Shown here piece after piece: positions 8,218 through 16,125 of a stretch of DNA of 32,513 bases (positions within the stretch are counted from its first letter, which is position 1; the number at the start of each line of letters is the position of its first letter). The notes beneath the pieces were generated by a model. That model saw only the letters and a list, made by a program, of their open reading frames with translations, did no database searches and was not told the origin of the DNA. The translations under genes and the position numbers were made by a program. The stretch lies in contig JAIPKB010000041.1 of assembly GCA_021733795.1 (NCBI GenBank), positions 1 to 32,513 of the forward strand, in the 5' to 3' direction. Source of the DNA: Akkermansiaceae bacterium. Its GTDB lineage: Bacteria > Verrucomicrobiota > Verrucomicrobiia > Verrucomicrobiales > Akkermansiaceae.

Positions 8218-11200
8218 TTAGAGCCGATAGGTCTTGATCCAGTTGATCTGGTCCTTGGCTTTGGCCAGCAGTGGTCCCTCGGGGAAATTGGTGATGTAGT
8301 TGGTGTATGAGTCCATGGCCTCGACCCAGCGGTTGAGGTGCTCGTAGTTTTCGGCCACCGCAAACTGGGCGGCACCGGCATTGGGGCTGCGGCGATAGCT
8401 CCGCAGGAATGCCTGATAGGCCTCGATCGCCTCGGCGTGCTTGGCTTCCTGCTCGTAATAGCGGGCGATCCGCCAACTGGCGTCCTCCGCCACGGCGGTG
8501 CCGCTGAACTGGCGGACAATCTCCAGCCAGGTCCGCATCGCCTCTTGGGAGTCCTTCAGCCGTTGGTCGTAGATGGTGGCCATCTGCAGCAGGGCGTCGT
8601 CGGCCTTGTCGGCGCCGGCCACTTTCGAGGCCGTCGTGTAGGCAACGACCGCCTGGCGCAGCGCGGCGTTGATCTTGTCCTGGCGATCGGCCAACTGGGT
8701 GGCCGTCAGCGTCTCGACCTCCTGGTCGGCCCGCTGGGCGAAGAGCTTCACGTTGGCGATGTTGAACTGGCCGTAGTTGGCGGCGCGGGCGGCCTCCTCG
8801 TTTTCGGCCTCCTTGCCTTTGCCGCCCTGGCGGAGTTTGGTGATCCGCTCGTCGCGAACCTCCTGCTGGGCGCGGCGCCCGCTCTGGGCTTGTTCATAGG
8901 CGTGCTTTTGGGCGATGTCCTTGGCTTGTTCGAGCGACTTCTCGCGGGTGACGGTGGCCAGCCTGTCGGCCTCGTCCTCGTAGCTCTTGCCGACCATGAA
9001 GACCGCGTCATCGGCCAGCGGGCTGGAGGGATACTGGGAGGCCACCGCCAGCAGGGCCTCGCGGGCCTTCCCGGTTTCGCCGAGTGAGAGGAACGTCGTG
9101 CCCACCGCGTAGAGCGCGTCGTCGGCCAGGTGGCTTTGCGGCCAACCTTTCACGACCTTGCGATACTCGATGATCGCCTTGACCGGATTGTTCAGTTGGG
9201 TGCCGACGATGACGGCGATCTGGTGTTGGGCATCGAAGGCCTTGCGCTGGCCCTTCTCATCGACCAGGCCCTGGTAGCGGGAGAGATCCTTGAGCACCTC
9301 GATGCGGCGGGTGGCTTCGGCCACCTTTTTTTCATCCTTGGGATAGGCCTGCACGTAGTCGCGATAGGCGTCCGAGGCCTGCCGCCACTGGCTGAGATTG
9401 ATGGTGCAATCGGCGATCGCCCACTTGGCGTCCTGCACGAACTGGCCGGAATCGAATTCCACGATGACCCGGCGATAGGCGGCGATGGCGTCCTCCCAGG
9501 CTTCGTTCGCCTGGTGGATCTGACCGGCCATGGTCAGTGCGGCGCCGGCGCTGGGGTGGCGGGGGAAGCTATCGACAAAGGTCTCCAGCACGTGCAGCGC
9601 CTCGACCCAGCGTTTCTGGCCCTTCAACTCGGAACCGATCTGGAAGATGGCATCCTGCAGGCCGGTGTCGCTGCCGCCGCGGGCGAAATTGAGTTCCTGA
9701 TAGGCTTCGGCCGCCCGCAGGGGACGCTTCAGCTTCTGGTGATACATCTGCGCGATTTTCAGCGCGGCCTGTTGGGCGAGGTCGTGCATCGAATCGTGGA
9801 TCGTCAGTTCGTTCCAGACCAGGATCGCCTCCTCGTTGTAGCCGCGGCCCTCCAACTCCGCCGCGATGCTCCACAACAACTGCGGGATCTCGCTGATCCG
9901 CGGGTGTTCGGGATGCTTGACGGCCACCTGCCGCAACTCCCGCGTGGTGCGGACATACTGGCCGCGGGCCAGCGTGGGGCTGAACTCATTGACCACCCGG
10001 GCCTGGGTCAGGAAGCTGCTGGCGATGTCCCATTGGGCCTGCTGCTGGTAGCTTCGCTCGCCGGGAAAATCGGCCACGATCTTGGCCAGTGCCGCGCGGG
10101 CGAGGTCGAAACGTTTGGAGACCCCGACCAGCATCTCCTGCTTGCTGGTTTTCCGCTCGAGTGGTTTGGCGGCCCAGGCCAAGCGGTCGCGGGCCAGTTC
10201 CAAACGCAACTTGGGCAGGTCCCGGTCGTTCGCGTTGTCGGCCAGGAAGGTCACCGCCAAGGCCGCCGAGCGCTCCCACTGCTGCAATCCCCGCCAGTGG
10301 CCGATCATCACCATGATTTCGGCCCGGGCCTGTTCGGCGGTGGGGGTGTGGGGATGTTGCTTGCGAATGCCCTGGAAGACTCCGTAGGCGGCGGCCAGGG
10401 CCTGGTCCTGGCGGGCCAATTCGGCCTCGGACAGCACCGGCACCGGCGGAATTGGCGGTTCAGCCTGTTGTCCGGCAGCCTGCTCCTTTTTGATTTGCTG
10501 CGCATCCTGCTTGAGCGGGGCGTTGAACACCACTTGCTCGCGAAGTTGGGCCACCCGGGCCGCGCTGTTGGATTCCTGGCGGCGAATCATCGCCAGCAGT
10601 TGCACGTCGCGACCGGCGTCCGCATTGGGCTCCGCAGGGGCCGTCGCCGCACCGCTAGGCTCAGGCCGCGGCGGAGGCTTCGTGGCCGCCGGCCTGGCCG
10701 TCGAAGTCGGTCCTGCGAACGGGTCCGCCAACCGGTCGGATTCGTCCCGGTCCACTGCGGCGAGCATCGCTTCGCCGACTTCCGCGCCCGATCCCCGCAG
10801 GCCGCTGCTGGTCAGCATCGCGAGGACCTCCCGGGCATGGTCGGGCATGGCGCGGCCAAGCTGGCAGAGGCCGCGGGCAAACTCGATGCGCTCCGGGCGG
10901 CGGATCTTCAACTCCGACGCCAACAGGTCCGCATACACCGCATCGGCCACGTCCCAGGCGTCGATCTTCGCATACTCGGATGCCACCGCCATCACCTTGG
11001 TAGTGGCGTCGCCCACCAACCGGCTTTCCGGATTGGCCGCGATGAAGGCCTTGTAGGCCGCAATTGCCGCGGCGAATTCCGTGCTTAGTTTCGCCGGCGG
11101 CGGTGTGTCGCCCTGGCGCAGGCTGTTGGCCTTGGCCAGCGCCTTGCGGGCTGCCAGATCGAGCGCGTTGGCCATCGCGAAGGCCGCCCGCTCGGCCGGG

Positions 11201-13620
11201 CTCGATTGTTCCGGGGCCGATTGTGCCAGCAGCTTGATCCCCACCGCGAACTTCGCCAACGATTGGTAAACCTCCGCCGCCACGCCGAACGCCTCCTGCT
11301 GTTCGAAAAGCCGGCCGATGCCGAAGACCCGCTCACTGGCCTGCGGTACCAGCGGGCTGGCCGGCCGGTCGGTCACGAACTTCACATAAGCGGCGATCGC
11401 CTGCGCAAACGCCGGCCCCAGCGCCAGGTTCTCGTTGGCACCGTATTGCGTGAGCCGCAGCGCCAACTCGCGGCGGGCCATCAGCTCCTGTTCCCGGGCC
11501 AGGGTGTATTGGGCGTACTCGTCGGCCGCCTCGACCGCCGGTTCAGCCTTGATCTTGATCGCCACCTCGACGACGTCGTCAAACTCCAGGGCGCGATAGT
11601 GTTGCAGGATCGAATCCCACACCCCGCGAACTTGGACCAACTCCGCGCTGGCGGCGTCGATCCCGGCCTGCAGTTGGTAGCAGCGCCGCAGGGCCTGCTC
11701 CAGAATGGGATCGAGTTGCCGGGGGACGCTGAAGCCGGCCGCAGTCAGTTGTTTGTCCCGGCCAGCGACCTGCCGGATCCAAAGTTGGACCACCGCCAAT
11801 TCCGCCTGGCGCCGTGCCTGCTCCGGCAGGGCGGTTGCCAGCGTGGTGTAGGCCTCTTCGGCGACCGCCCAGTGCTCGCGCACAAGCCACGGTTCCAAGT
11901 GTTTGCCGAGCAGATCGAGCGCGGCCGTGGCATAGCTTGCCTCCCGGGCGATGTGCTGTTGCAGCGTTTCCAGGAGGGCCTTCTGCACGTCGGAAAGCCG
12001 GGCATTTTCCGTATCGTTGCCAGTCTTGATGTTTTCGTTGAAAAGCAATCGGGCGTAGCCATCGAGCCGCTCGGCGTGCGCCCCGATCACGGCGAGGGCG
12101 GCCGCATCGGTGGGAGCCAGCGCCGCCGATAGCGAACTGCTCAGCTCGACCGCCAACTTCCGGCCCGCGATGTTGTCGCACTGTGCGTAGTCGTGGATGA
12201 TCCCCTGGGCCATTTCCACTGCCGACTTCACTGCGGCAGTGTCGGCATTGGCCTGAAGTACCGGTTGTGCGATATCCCAAGCCCAGGCATCGGGTCCCAT
12301 CAAGGCCTTGACCGGCGGCGGGGCAATCACCTTGGCGGTGAAGCTGCGAACCGCCACCGCCAGCTTGACCTGCTCCGCCCACGCCGGGTGGTCGGGAAAA
12401 TCGCGGTTGATGAGGTCGTAAACGGCCACCACGTCGGCGAGCCTTTGAGGCAGCGCCCCGGCCTGCCCCACGGCCGGGAGCTTGCCGATGCGGGCCTGCT
12501 CGTCGAGTTGCCTGGTGGCGATGGCGGTCTGATAGCGGGCCAGGGCTTGCAGGATCAACAGCCGACTCGGTCGCGGCAACTCCACTTGCTGCTGCGTTTG
12601 GACCCCCTGGATGGCTGCGGCGTAGGCTCCGTTTCCCGCGTAGTGCTCGTCGAGGTGTTTCAGCAACAGCTCGGTCAACTTGCGGGCTTCTTCGGCTTGG
12701 GGAGTTTGCTTGTAAAGCTCGTCCGCCAGGGCCAGGGCGTCGACGTCCCACTTGCTCAACTCGGACTCAGGTGTCGGTTTGGCACCCTGCCGGCTGACAC
12801 TCAAATAGGCATCGATCAGCGCCCGCAACGCCTCGCCCACCTGGGGATGCCCGGGGCTTTCGGTCAGCCACTTGGCCAGCGCCCGTGCGCGGGCCGGATT
12901 GGCGCCCTGGCGGAGTTCAAAGGCGATCAGGGCGTAGCGGCCGGTGGCGGCGGCTGGCGTGCCCGGATGGTCCGCCACCAGTTTCCGCAGGGTGGTGATC
13001 CCCTCGAGGGTCGCCGCCCCCCCGCTTTGCAACTTGGCCCGCCCTGCCAGCAGGGTGGCTTGCACCGGGTCGAGCTGCTTGGGATACAACACGCGAAGTT
13101 GCTCGATCTTGGCCTGGCATTCCTCCGGGCTGCCGAGCAGCAGGGCGGTTTCGGCCTGAAGCAGCAGGACTTTCGCCCGCTGCGTTTCGGAAAGGGCCTT
13201 TTCGCCGAGGAGTCGGCCCGATTCCCGTTGCGCCTCGGCCAGCAGCTTCGCGCCGATCATCACTTCGACGAGCTTGATCCGGGTGTCGACTTCCACCCGC
13301 TCGGCCCGCAGCATGTCGAGCATCCGCGCGGCGAACGGCTGGCCGGGAGCCAGGCTCAGCGTCTTCGACCAGGCGGCCATCGCCGCCTCCAAGCGTCCGC
13401 GTTGATACTGGGCCTTGCCCAGCAGGAGAAAGACCTCCGGATTCCCCGGATCGGTCTGGGTCGCCCGCTCGGCCAGTTCGCAGGCCTCGTCGAATTTGCC
13501 CGCCTGATAGGCCGTCTGGGCCTGTTGGTATGCCTGCTGGGCATCGGCCTGGGCCAGGGCCGGCCCTGCCATGGCTGCATAAACCGTTGTCGCCAGGATT
13601 GCCGTGATGAGTTGTTTCAT
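8218..13620 (-). CDS. Giant (1800-aa) secreted TPR-repeat protein
   Basis: The product starts with a signal peptide (MKQLITAILATTVYAAMAGP ALAQ, cleavage after residue 23-24). AAGGA eight bases before the ATG supports the start. Nearly the whole length is alpha-helical TPR/TPR-like repeats, for example AYQAGKFDEACELAERATQT (39-58), GRLEAAMAAWSKTLSLAPGQ, a WEDAIAAYRRVIVEFDSGQF copy and a final NRWVEAMDSYTNYITNFPEG copy. A Pro/Ala/Thr-rich low-complexity linker (about residues 965-1005) divides it into two solenoids. A charged helical stretch (KQDAQQIKKEQAAGQQ) follows the linker, and another, Gln/Lys/Glu-rich (KSLEQAKDIAQKHAYEQAQS), lies near residue 1560. There is no catalytic domain. Similar very large TPR exoproteins occur in Planctomycetes and Verrucomicrobia, often near ExbB/ExbD-type genes. 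A role in envelope organisation or bookkeeping of a multiprotein complex is inference. Confidence 0.88.
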   Translation of the reverse strand: MKQLITAILATTVYAAMAGPALAQADAQQAYQQAQTAYQAGKFDEACELAERATQTDPGNPEVFLLLGKAQYQRGRLEAAMAAWSKTLSLAPGQPFAARMLDMLRAERVEVDTRIKLVEVMIGAKLLAEAQRESGRLLGEKALSETQRAKVLLLQAETALLLGSPEECQAKIEQLRVLYPKQLDPVQATLLAGRAKLQSGGAATLEGITTLRKLVADHPGTPAAATGRYALIAFELRQGANPARARALAKWLTESPGHPQVGEALRALIDAYLSVSRQGAKPTPESELSKWDVDALALADELYKQTPQAEEARKLTELLLKHLDEHYAGNGAYAAAIQGVQTQQQVELPRPSRLLILQALARYQTAIATRQLDEQARIGKLPAVGQAGALPQRLADVVAVYDLINRDFPDHPAWAEQVKLAVAVRSFTAKVIAPPPVKALMGPDAWAWDIAQPVLQANADTAAVKSAVEMAQGIIHDYAQCDNIAGRKLAVELSSSLSAALAPTDAAALAVIGAHAERLDGYARLLFNENIKTGNDTENARLSDVQKALLETLQQHIAREASYATAALDLLGKHLEPWLVREHWAVAEEAYTTLATALPEQARRQAELAVVQLWIRQVAGRDKQLTAAGFSVPRQLDPILEQALRRCYQLQAGIDAASAELVQVRGVWDSILQHYRALEFDDVVEVAIKIKAEPAVEAADEYAQYTLAREQELMARRELALRLTQYGANENLALGPAFAQAIAAYVKFVTDRPASPLVPQASERVFGIGRLFEQQEAFGVAAEVYQSLAKFAVGIKLLAQSAPEQSSPAERAAFAMANALDLAARKALAKANSLRQGDTPPPAKLSTEFAAAIAAYKAFIAANPESRLVGDATTKVMAVASEYAKIDAWDVADAVYADLLASELKIRRPERIEFARGLCQLGRAMPDHAREVLAMLTSSGLRGSGAEVGEAMLAAVDRDESDRLADPFAGPTSTARPAATKPPPRPEPSGAATAPAEPNADAGRDVQLLAMIRRQESNSAARVAQLREQVVFNAPLKQDAQQIKKEQAAGQQAEPPIPPVPVLSEAELARQDQALAAAYGVFQGIRKQHPHTPTAEQARAEIMVMIGHWRGLQQWERSAALAVTFLADNANDRDLPKLRLELARDRLAWAAKPLERKTSKQEMLVGVSKRFDLARAALAKIVADFPGERSYQQQAQWDIASSFLTQARVVNEFSPTLARGQYVRTTRELRQVAVKHPEHPRISEIPQLLWSIAAELEGRGYNEEAILVWNELTIHDSMHDLAQQAALKIAQMYHQKLKRPLRAAEAYQELNFARGGSDTGLQDAIFQIGSELKGQKRWVEALHVLETFVDSFPRHPSAGAALTMAGQIHQANEAWEDAIAAYRRVIVEFDSGQFVQDAKWAIADCTINLSQWRQASDAYRDYVQAYPKDEKKVAEATRRIEVLKDLSRYQGLVDEKGQRKAFDAQHQIAVIVGTQLNNPVKAIIEYRKVVKGWPQSHLADDALYAVGTTFLSLGETGKAREALLAVASQYPSSPLADDAVFMVGKSYEDEADRLATVTREKSLEQAKDIAQKHAYEQAQSGRRAQQEVRDERITKLRQGGKGKEAENEEAARAANYGQFNIANVKLFAQRADQEVETLTATQLADRQDKINAALRQAVVAYTTASKVAGADKADDALLQMATIYDQRLKDSQEAMRTWLEIVRQFSGTAVAEDASWRIARYYEQEAKHAEAIEAYQAFLRSYRRSPNAGAAQFAVAENYEHLNRWVEAMDSYTNYITNFPEGPLLAKAKDQINWIKTYRL

Positions 13621-13750
13621 GGGGTGGTTCCTTGTTGATGGTGGATAATGTTATACTAACAAACACGCCGGGCTGCCTTGGCAAATCTGACGCGCAAGCC
13701 GCCCGGATGTGCCGCATATCAAAGGCTACAATAGCAGCAACCGCCGCCAT

Positions 13751-13770
13751 GTCTGTAAAGAGTCTGTAAA
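13751..13770. promoter_or_regulatory. Direct repeat GTCTGTAAA with 11-bp period
   Basis: GTCTGTAAA occurs at 13751-13759 and again at 13762-13770, exactly one helical turn apart. It lies about 130-150 bp upstream of the giant TPR start. Two tandem half-sites at 11-bp spacing are the geometry used by OmpR/PhoB-family response regulators. On the minus strand the proximal copy reads TTTACA, which could also double as a -35 box. The regulator is unknown. Confidence 0.35.
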
Positions 13771-13836
13771 ACATGGCGCGCCGGTCGCCCGGTTCACTCG
13801 ACAGCCAGGCGCACCCCGTCCCGGCACCTTGCGCGC

Positions 13837-13854
13837 ACCGCCCCTGACGGCGGT
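13837..13854 (-). terminator. Hairpin downstream of the polysaccharide cluster
   Basis: ACCGCC, a 6-nt loop and GGCGGT form a perfect 6-bp stem 22 nt past the last stop of the minus-strand cluster (13876). The position suits a transcript end, but there is no T-tract, so intrinsic termination is uncertain. Confidence 0.3.
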
Positions 13855-13875
13855 TCCACATGGGGGTTGTCAGGA

Positions 13876-14262
13876 TCAGTGGGTGGCGGCACCCGTGGCG
13901 GGCAGGAAGCGGTCATACACTTCCAGCATGAAGGTAGCCAGGCAGGTGTTCATGTGGAGGTTGCCATGGGCGGTAAAGTTGTGGGGCCAAGTGCCGTCAG
14001 CGGCTTGATTTTTCAGCAAAACATCGCGAAACAGGTTATTGTATTTCCGCCATTCCGGGCCGCCGTAGTTGAGCATGGCTTGGGCATTGTAGTAATGATA
14101 GTAGAGATTGGAACTCTGATCCCCCCCAGTTGAAGCTGGTGTTGGCGCTGAGGTATTTGATCCCGGAGCGCACGTTTTTGGCCGTGCCCTTGTCCCACGC
14201 TTGAAAGGCAAGCACGCCACCGCCGGTCAGCCCCGGATCTTGTGCCGAATTGCCACGGTAGC
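13876..14262 (-). pseudogene. C-terminal fragment of a prenyltransferase/squalene-oxidase-repeat protein, with a frameshift
   Basis: Two adjacent minus-strand frames together give a natural sequence. From about 14262 one reads GYRGNSAQDPGLTGGGVLAF, then QAWDKGTAKNVRSGIKYLSA and NTSFNW. After the 7-base C run at 14121-14127 it continues one base shifted as GDQSSNLYYHYYNAQAMLNY, GGPEWRKYNNLFRDVLL and CLATFMLEVYDRFLPATG to the stop at 13876. This matches the final alpha-helical repeats of Verrucomicrobial and Planctomycete membrane-anchored prenyltransferase/squalene oxidase repeat proteins (LTGxGVLxxQxW; LYxHYYxAQAMxxxGGxxWxxYN). One extra base in the C run breaks the frame; it may be a sequencing error or a real mutation. 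The uninterrupted frame alone (13876-14220) gives 114 aa. The middle of the gene is missing (see next feature). Confidence 0.65.
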
Positions 14263-14646
14263 CGAGGGGATCGCCGAGGCGATGACCTTCGCCATGGCCG
14301 ATGACGGCGCGGAGGGTTTGCGCTGTACTTGGTGGTTGATTGGCTTCTCCTTGACCTCCTCCTCGGCGGCAATCTCGGCGCTGTAGGTCACGATGACCGG
14401 GGACTCGACGAAAAGGGATGGCAGGAGAATGTAGGCGAGCACTAGCCCCACGAGTGCGATGGCAAGCAGGCTGATCGTGATGCTGGAAAGCGTTGAAATC
14501 CGCTTCTCGAAACGGAGTCTTTGCTCCGCTTTGGGGCTGATTGTGGCGTGAAGGCTCATGGTGATCGAAAGCAGGCGGGGCGGTTCATCTCGCGGCAGCA
14601 ATTTCACCTCATAGCCGGCAAGTATTTCGGTTTCACCGTCAATCAT
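14227..14646 (-). pseudogene. N-terminal membrane-anchor fragment of the same prenyltransferase-repeat protein
   Basis: The 139-aa frame most likely starts at the ATG at 14559 (MSLHATISPKAEQRLRFEKR). The longer frame from 14646 overlaps the GH29 stop by one base (TAATG) and adds 29 residues of unclear origin. Residues after the start form a cytoplasmic segment, one transmembrane helix (ITISLLAIALVGLVLAYILL) and a periplasmic stalk with RKPSAPSSAMAKVIASAIPS, a known stalk pattern in the family. At about 14245-14262 the recognisable stalk frame stops and the C-terminal fragment begins in another frame, so roughly the central 200 or more residues of a normal family member are absent. This is a deletion or assembly join. 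The fragment is last in the cluster, right after GH29. Confidence 0.6.
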
Positions 14647-15650
14647 TATGGATGTTCCGCCCGGATCATTGCCCCCACTTCTTTGAGGGTCTTGACGTCG
14701 ATGTCACGGAGTTTTCCGGCGTAGTCGGGACCGGCGTCGATCGAGAAGATGTTGCCGTGTTGCAGGGCACCCTGGTAATCCTTGAACAACTTGGCCGCCG
14801 GATGGCAGAGATTGTCGTGCTTGGGCAGCGAGTAGAACCACTGTGCGCCGCCCTGGTGCGGCGGGAGGATGGGATAGGTGAATTCCGCCACCAGGTATCC
14901 CTTGTGCTGCGCCTCGGCATCCTTGTTGTAAGTGGTGGCACCCGCATCACCCAGTTTCCCCGGGCGGCCCATTTCCCGCAGGCAGAGGCGACCCGCAGGC
15001 TCGCCATGGTTGAAACCGACGAAGGTGTTCGGTTGGAATTTGTGCATCCATTCCACGGTGTTCTGGTGGGAAAGCCCGCCGGTGCCGGCCGCGTGGTCCA
15101 TCCACCAAAACTCGATCGGGCCGTAGTGGGTGAGGAGTTCCTTGAGCTGGGCTTTCTTCATCTCCGGATTGTTGCCGCCCTTGCCGCCCTTGCCATCCAC
15201 CGCCTCCGGCCAGTTCCAGTCGCCCTCGGAAAAGTACAGCGCAAGCTTGATTCCGTGGGTGTCGCAGGACTTGCGGAGCTTGGCCAGCACGTCGATCCCG
15301 AGCGGGCTGTTAGTCACCTTCTTCTCGGTCGTTTTCGTGTCCCACAGACAGAACCCGTCGTGGTGCTTGGCGAGGAACAGAATGTAGCCCATGCCGGCGT
15401 CCTTGGCTGTCTGACACCATTGGTCGGTGTCGCAGCCGGTCGCCTTGAAAAAGGACGCATCCTTGTCGCCGGTCGGGGTCCACTCCTGCCCGTAAAACGT
15501 GCTGAACGACCAACAGATGAACATACCCCATTTCATGTCCCGCACCTGGCCGGCGCGGACCTCGTCGGGTAGCTTGGCCGGATTGATTTCGGGAGCGGCC
15601 ATGCTGATGATTGCCAGCATCAGCCAGCTTGCGATGATTGGTGTTTTCAT
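14646..15650 (-). CDS. Secreted GH29 alpha-L-fucosidase
   Basis: The 334-aa enzyme has a signal peptide (residues 1-19, IIASWLMLAIISMAA). The GH29 TIM-barrel motifs are MKWGMFICWSFSTFYGQEW (39-57), AKHHDGFCLWDT (94-105), a LGIDVLAKLRKSCDTHGIKL segment (117-136), LALYFSEGDWNWP (137-148) and GPIEFWWMDHAAG (177-189). Asp185 of WWMD aligns with the GH29 catalytic nucleophile. It removes terminal L-fucose with retention of configuration. At 334 aa it carries only the catalytic barrel and lacks the C-terminal beta-sandwich of longer homologues, which is common in Verrucomicrobial members. It sits in the fucose-glycan cluster together with a GH95 enzyme. The stop codon overlaps a downstream ATG (TAATG). 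Loss of the upstream partner gene (15703-16125) leaves a 52-nt gap. Confidence 0.92.
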   Translation of the reverse strand: MKTPIIASWLMLAIISMAAPEINPAKLPDEVRAGQVRDMKWGMFICWSFSTFYGQEWTPTGDKDASFFKATGCDTDQWCQTAKDAGMGYILFLAKHHDGFCLWDTKTTEKKVTNSPLGIDVLAKLRKSCDTHGIKLALYFSEGDWNWPEAVDGKGGKGGNNPEMKKAQLKELLTHYGPIEFWWMDHAAGTGGLSHQNTVEWMHKFQPNTFVGFNHGEPAGRLCLREMGRPGKLGDAGATTYNKDAEAQHKGYLVAEFTYPILPPHQGGAQWFYSLPKHDNLCHPAAKLFKDYQGALQHGNIFSIDAGPDYAGKLRDIDVKTLKEVGAMIRAEHP

Positions 15651-15702
15651 GATTGGATTGCGACGGTGGCAGGTGGGGTACGGCGGCGAATCCGCCGATC
15701 GT

Positions 15703-15825
15703 TCATGAATCCGCCGAGAAACTGAATACCATGGCGTGGATGTAGAGGAGGTTGGGGTTCGCGGCGGCGAGCCCGCATGCCGGAAGCCAGATCAAAAGCG
15801 CGGAAAGCAGGCGTGAAGGCTGCAT
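15703..15825 (-). pseudogene. Sulfatase-like N-terminal stub (40 aa)
   Basis: From the ATG at 15825 the frame reads MQPSRLLSALLIWLPACGLA, then AANPNLLYIHA, then MVFSFSADS and a stop at 15703. The first part is a good signal peptide, and the mature start 'xPNLLYIHA' is the first beta-strand of the formylglycine sulfatase family (xPNxLxIxxDD). Homology ends just before the first metal-binding aspartates. TATAAC lies 10 bases upstream of the ATG. The stub is in the same frame as the esterase remnant below, so an uninterrupted 140-aa ORF joins them. The identification rests on about ten residues, so it is tentative. A sulfatase would fit the cluster's presumed sulfated fucan substrate. Confidence 0.35.
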
Positions 15826-16125
15826 GAATGACGTTATAGGTGCCCTTCTCGGAACGCAGGTTCTCGCGGACCTGCGGGCCGGACCGGCAGGCGGCGAGCT
15901 GCATCGTGCAGTCGCTCGCCCCCTTACCGTCTGCGCCGCGCAGTTCGGAGCCGTCTTCGGGTCAGTAGCCAGGTAATCGAACGTGTCCACAGAAGTCCAC
16001 CCCTGCATGTTCGACTGCCCAGCCAGAATAAATACCTTCAGCGGCTTGGCCACCGCCTGACTTGCGAACCCAGACATCAGGCCGACAACGATTGTGATCA
16101 TCATATACTTCATACTCTGCTTCAT
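15703..16125 (-). pseudogene. Truncated sialate O-acetylesterase (SASA) gene with out-of-frame tail
   Basis: The 140-aa ORF starts MKQSMKYMMITIVVGLMSGF ASQAVA (signal peptide, residues 1-26) and runs directly into KPLKVFILAGQSNMQGW. This is the SGNH block I of the SASA family, with Ser of GQSNM as nucleophile. TFDYLATDPKTAP follows. The expected next segment, ELRGADGK, is present but one frame over (shift near 15945-15950). Beyond it no SASA similarity is visible, and the ORF instead reads through into the sulfatase-like stub. SASA blocks with the catalytic His/Asp are missing, so the product cannot be an active esterase. The start lies inside the 3' end of the 1158-aa gene upstream. AAAGGA and TATAAA lie just upstream of the ATG. 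Confidence 0.65.

Larger units (their letters stand above)
13621..13875. other. Intergenic region upstream of the giant TPR gene
   Basis: No credible ORF is present. Working from the gene outward, it holds the AAGGA ribosome-binding site, a TATAAC hexamer on the minus strand around 13650-13655 (possible -10 with no good -35), the paired GTCTGTAAA repeats and a GC hairpin, the last two listed separately. Confidence 0.4.

Noticed and set aside
9130..11088. 652-aa plus-strand ORF
   Set aside because: It lies entirely antisense to the giant TPR gene, lacks domains and a ribosome-binding site, and is the usual shadow of a GC-rich gene.
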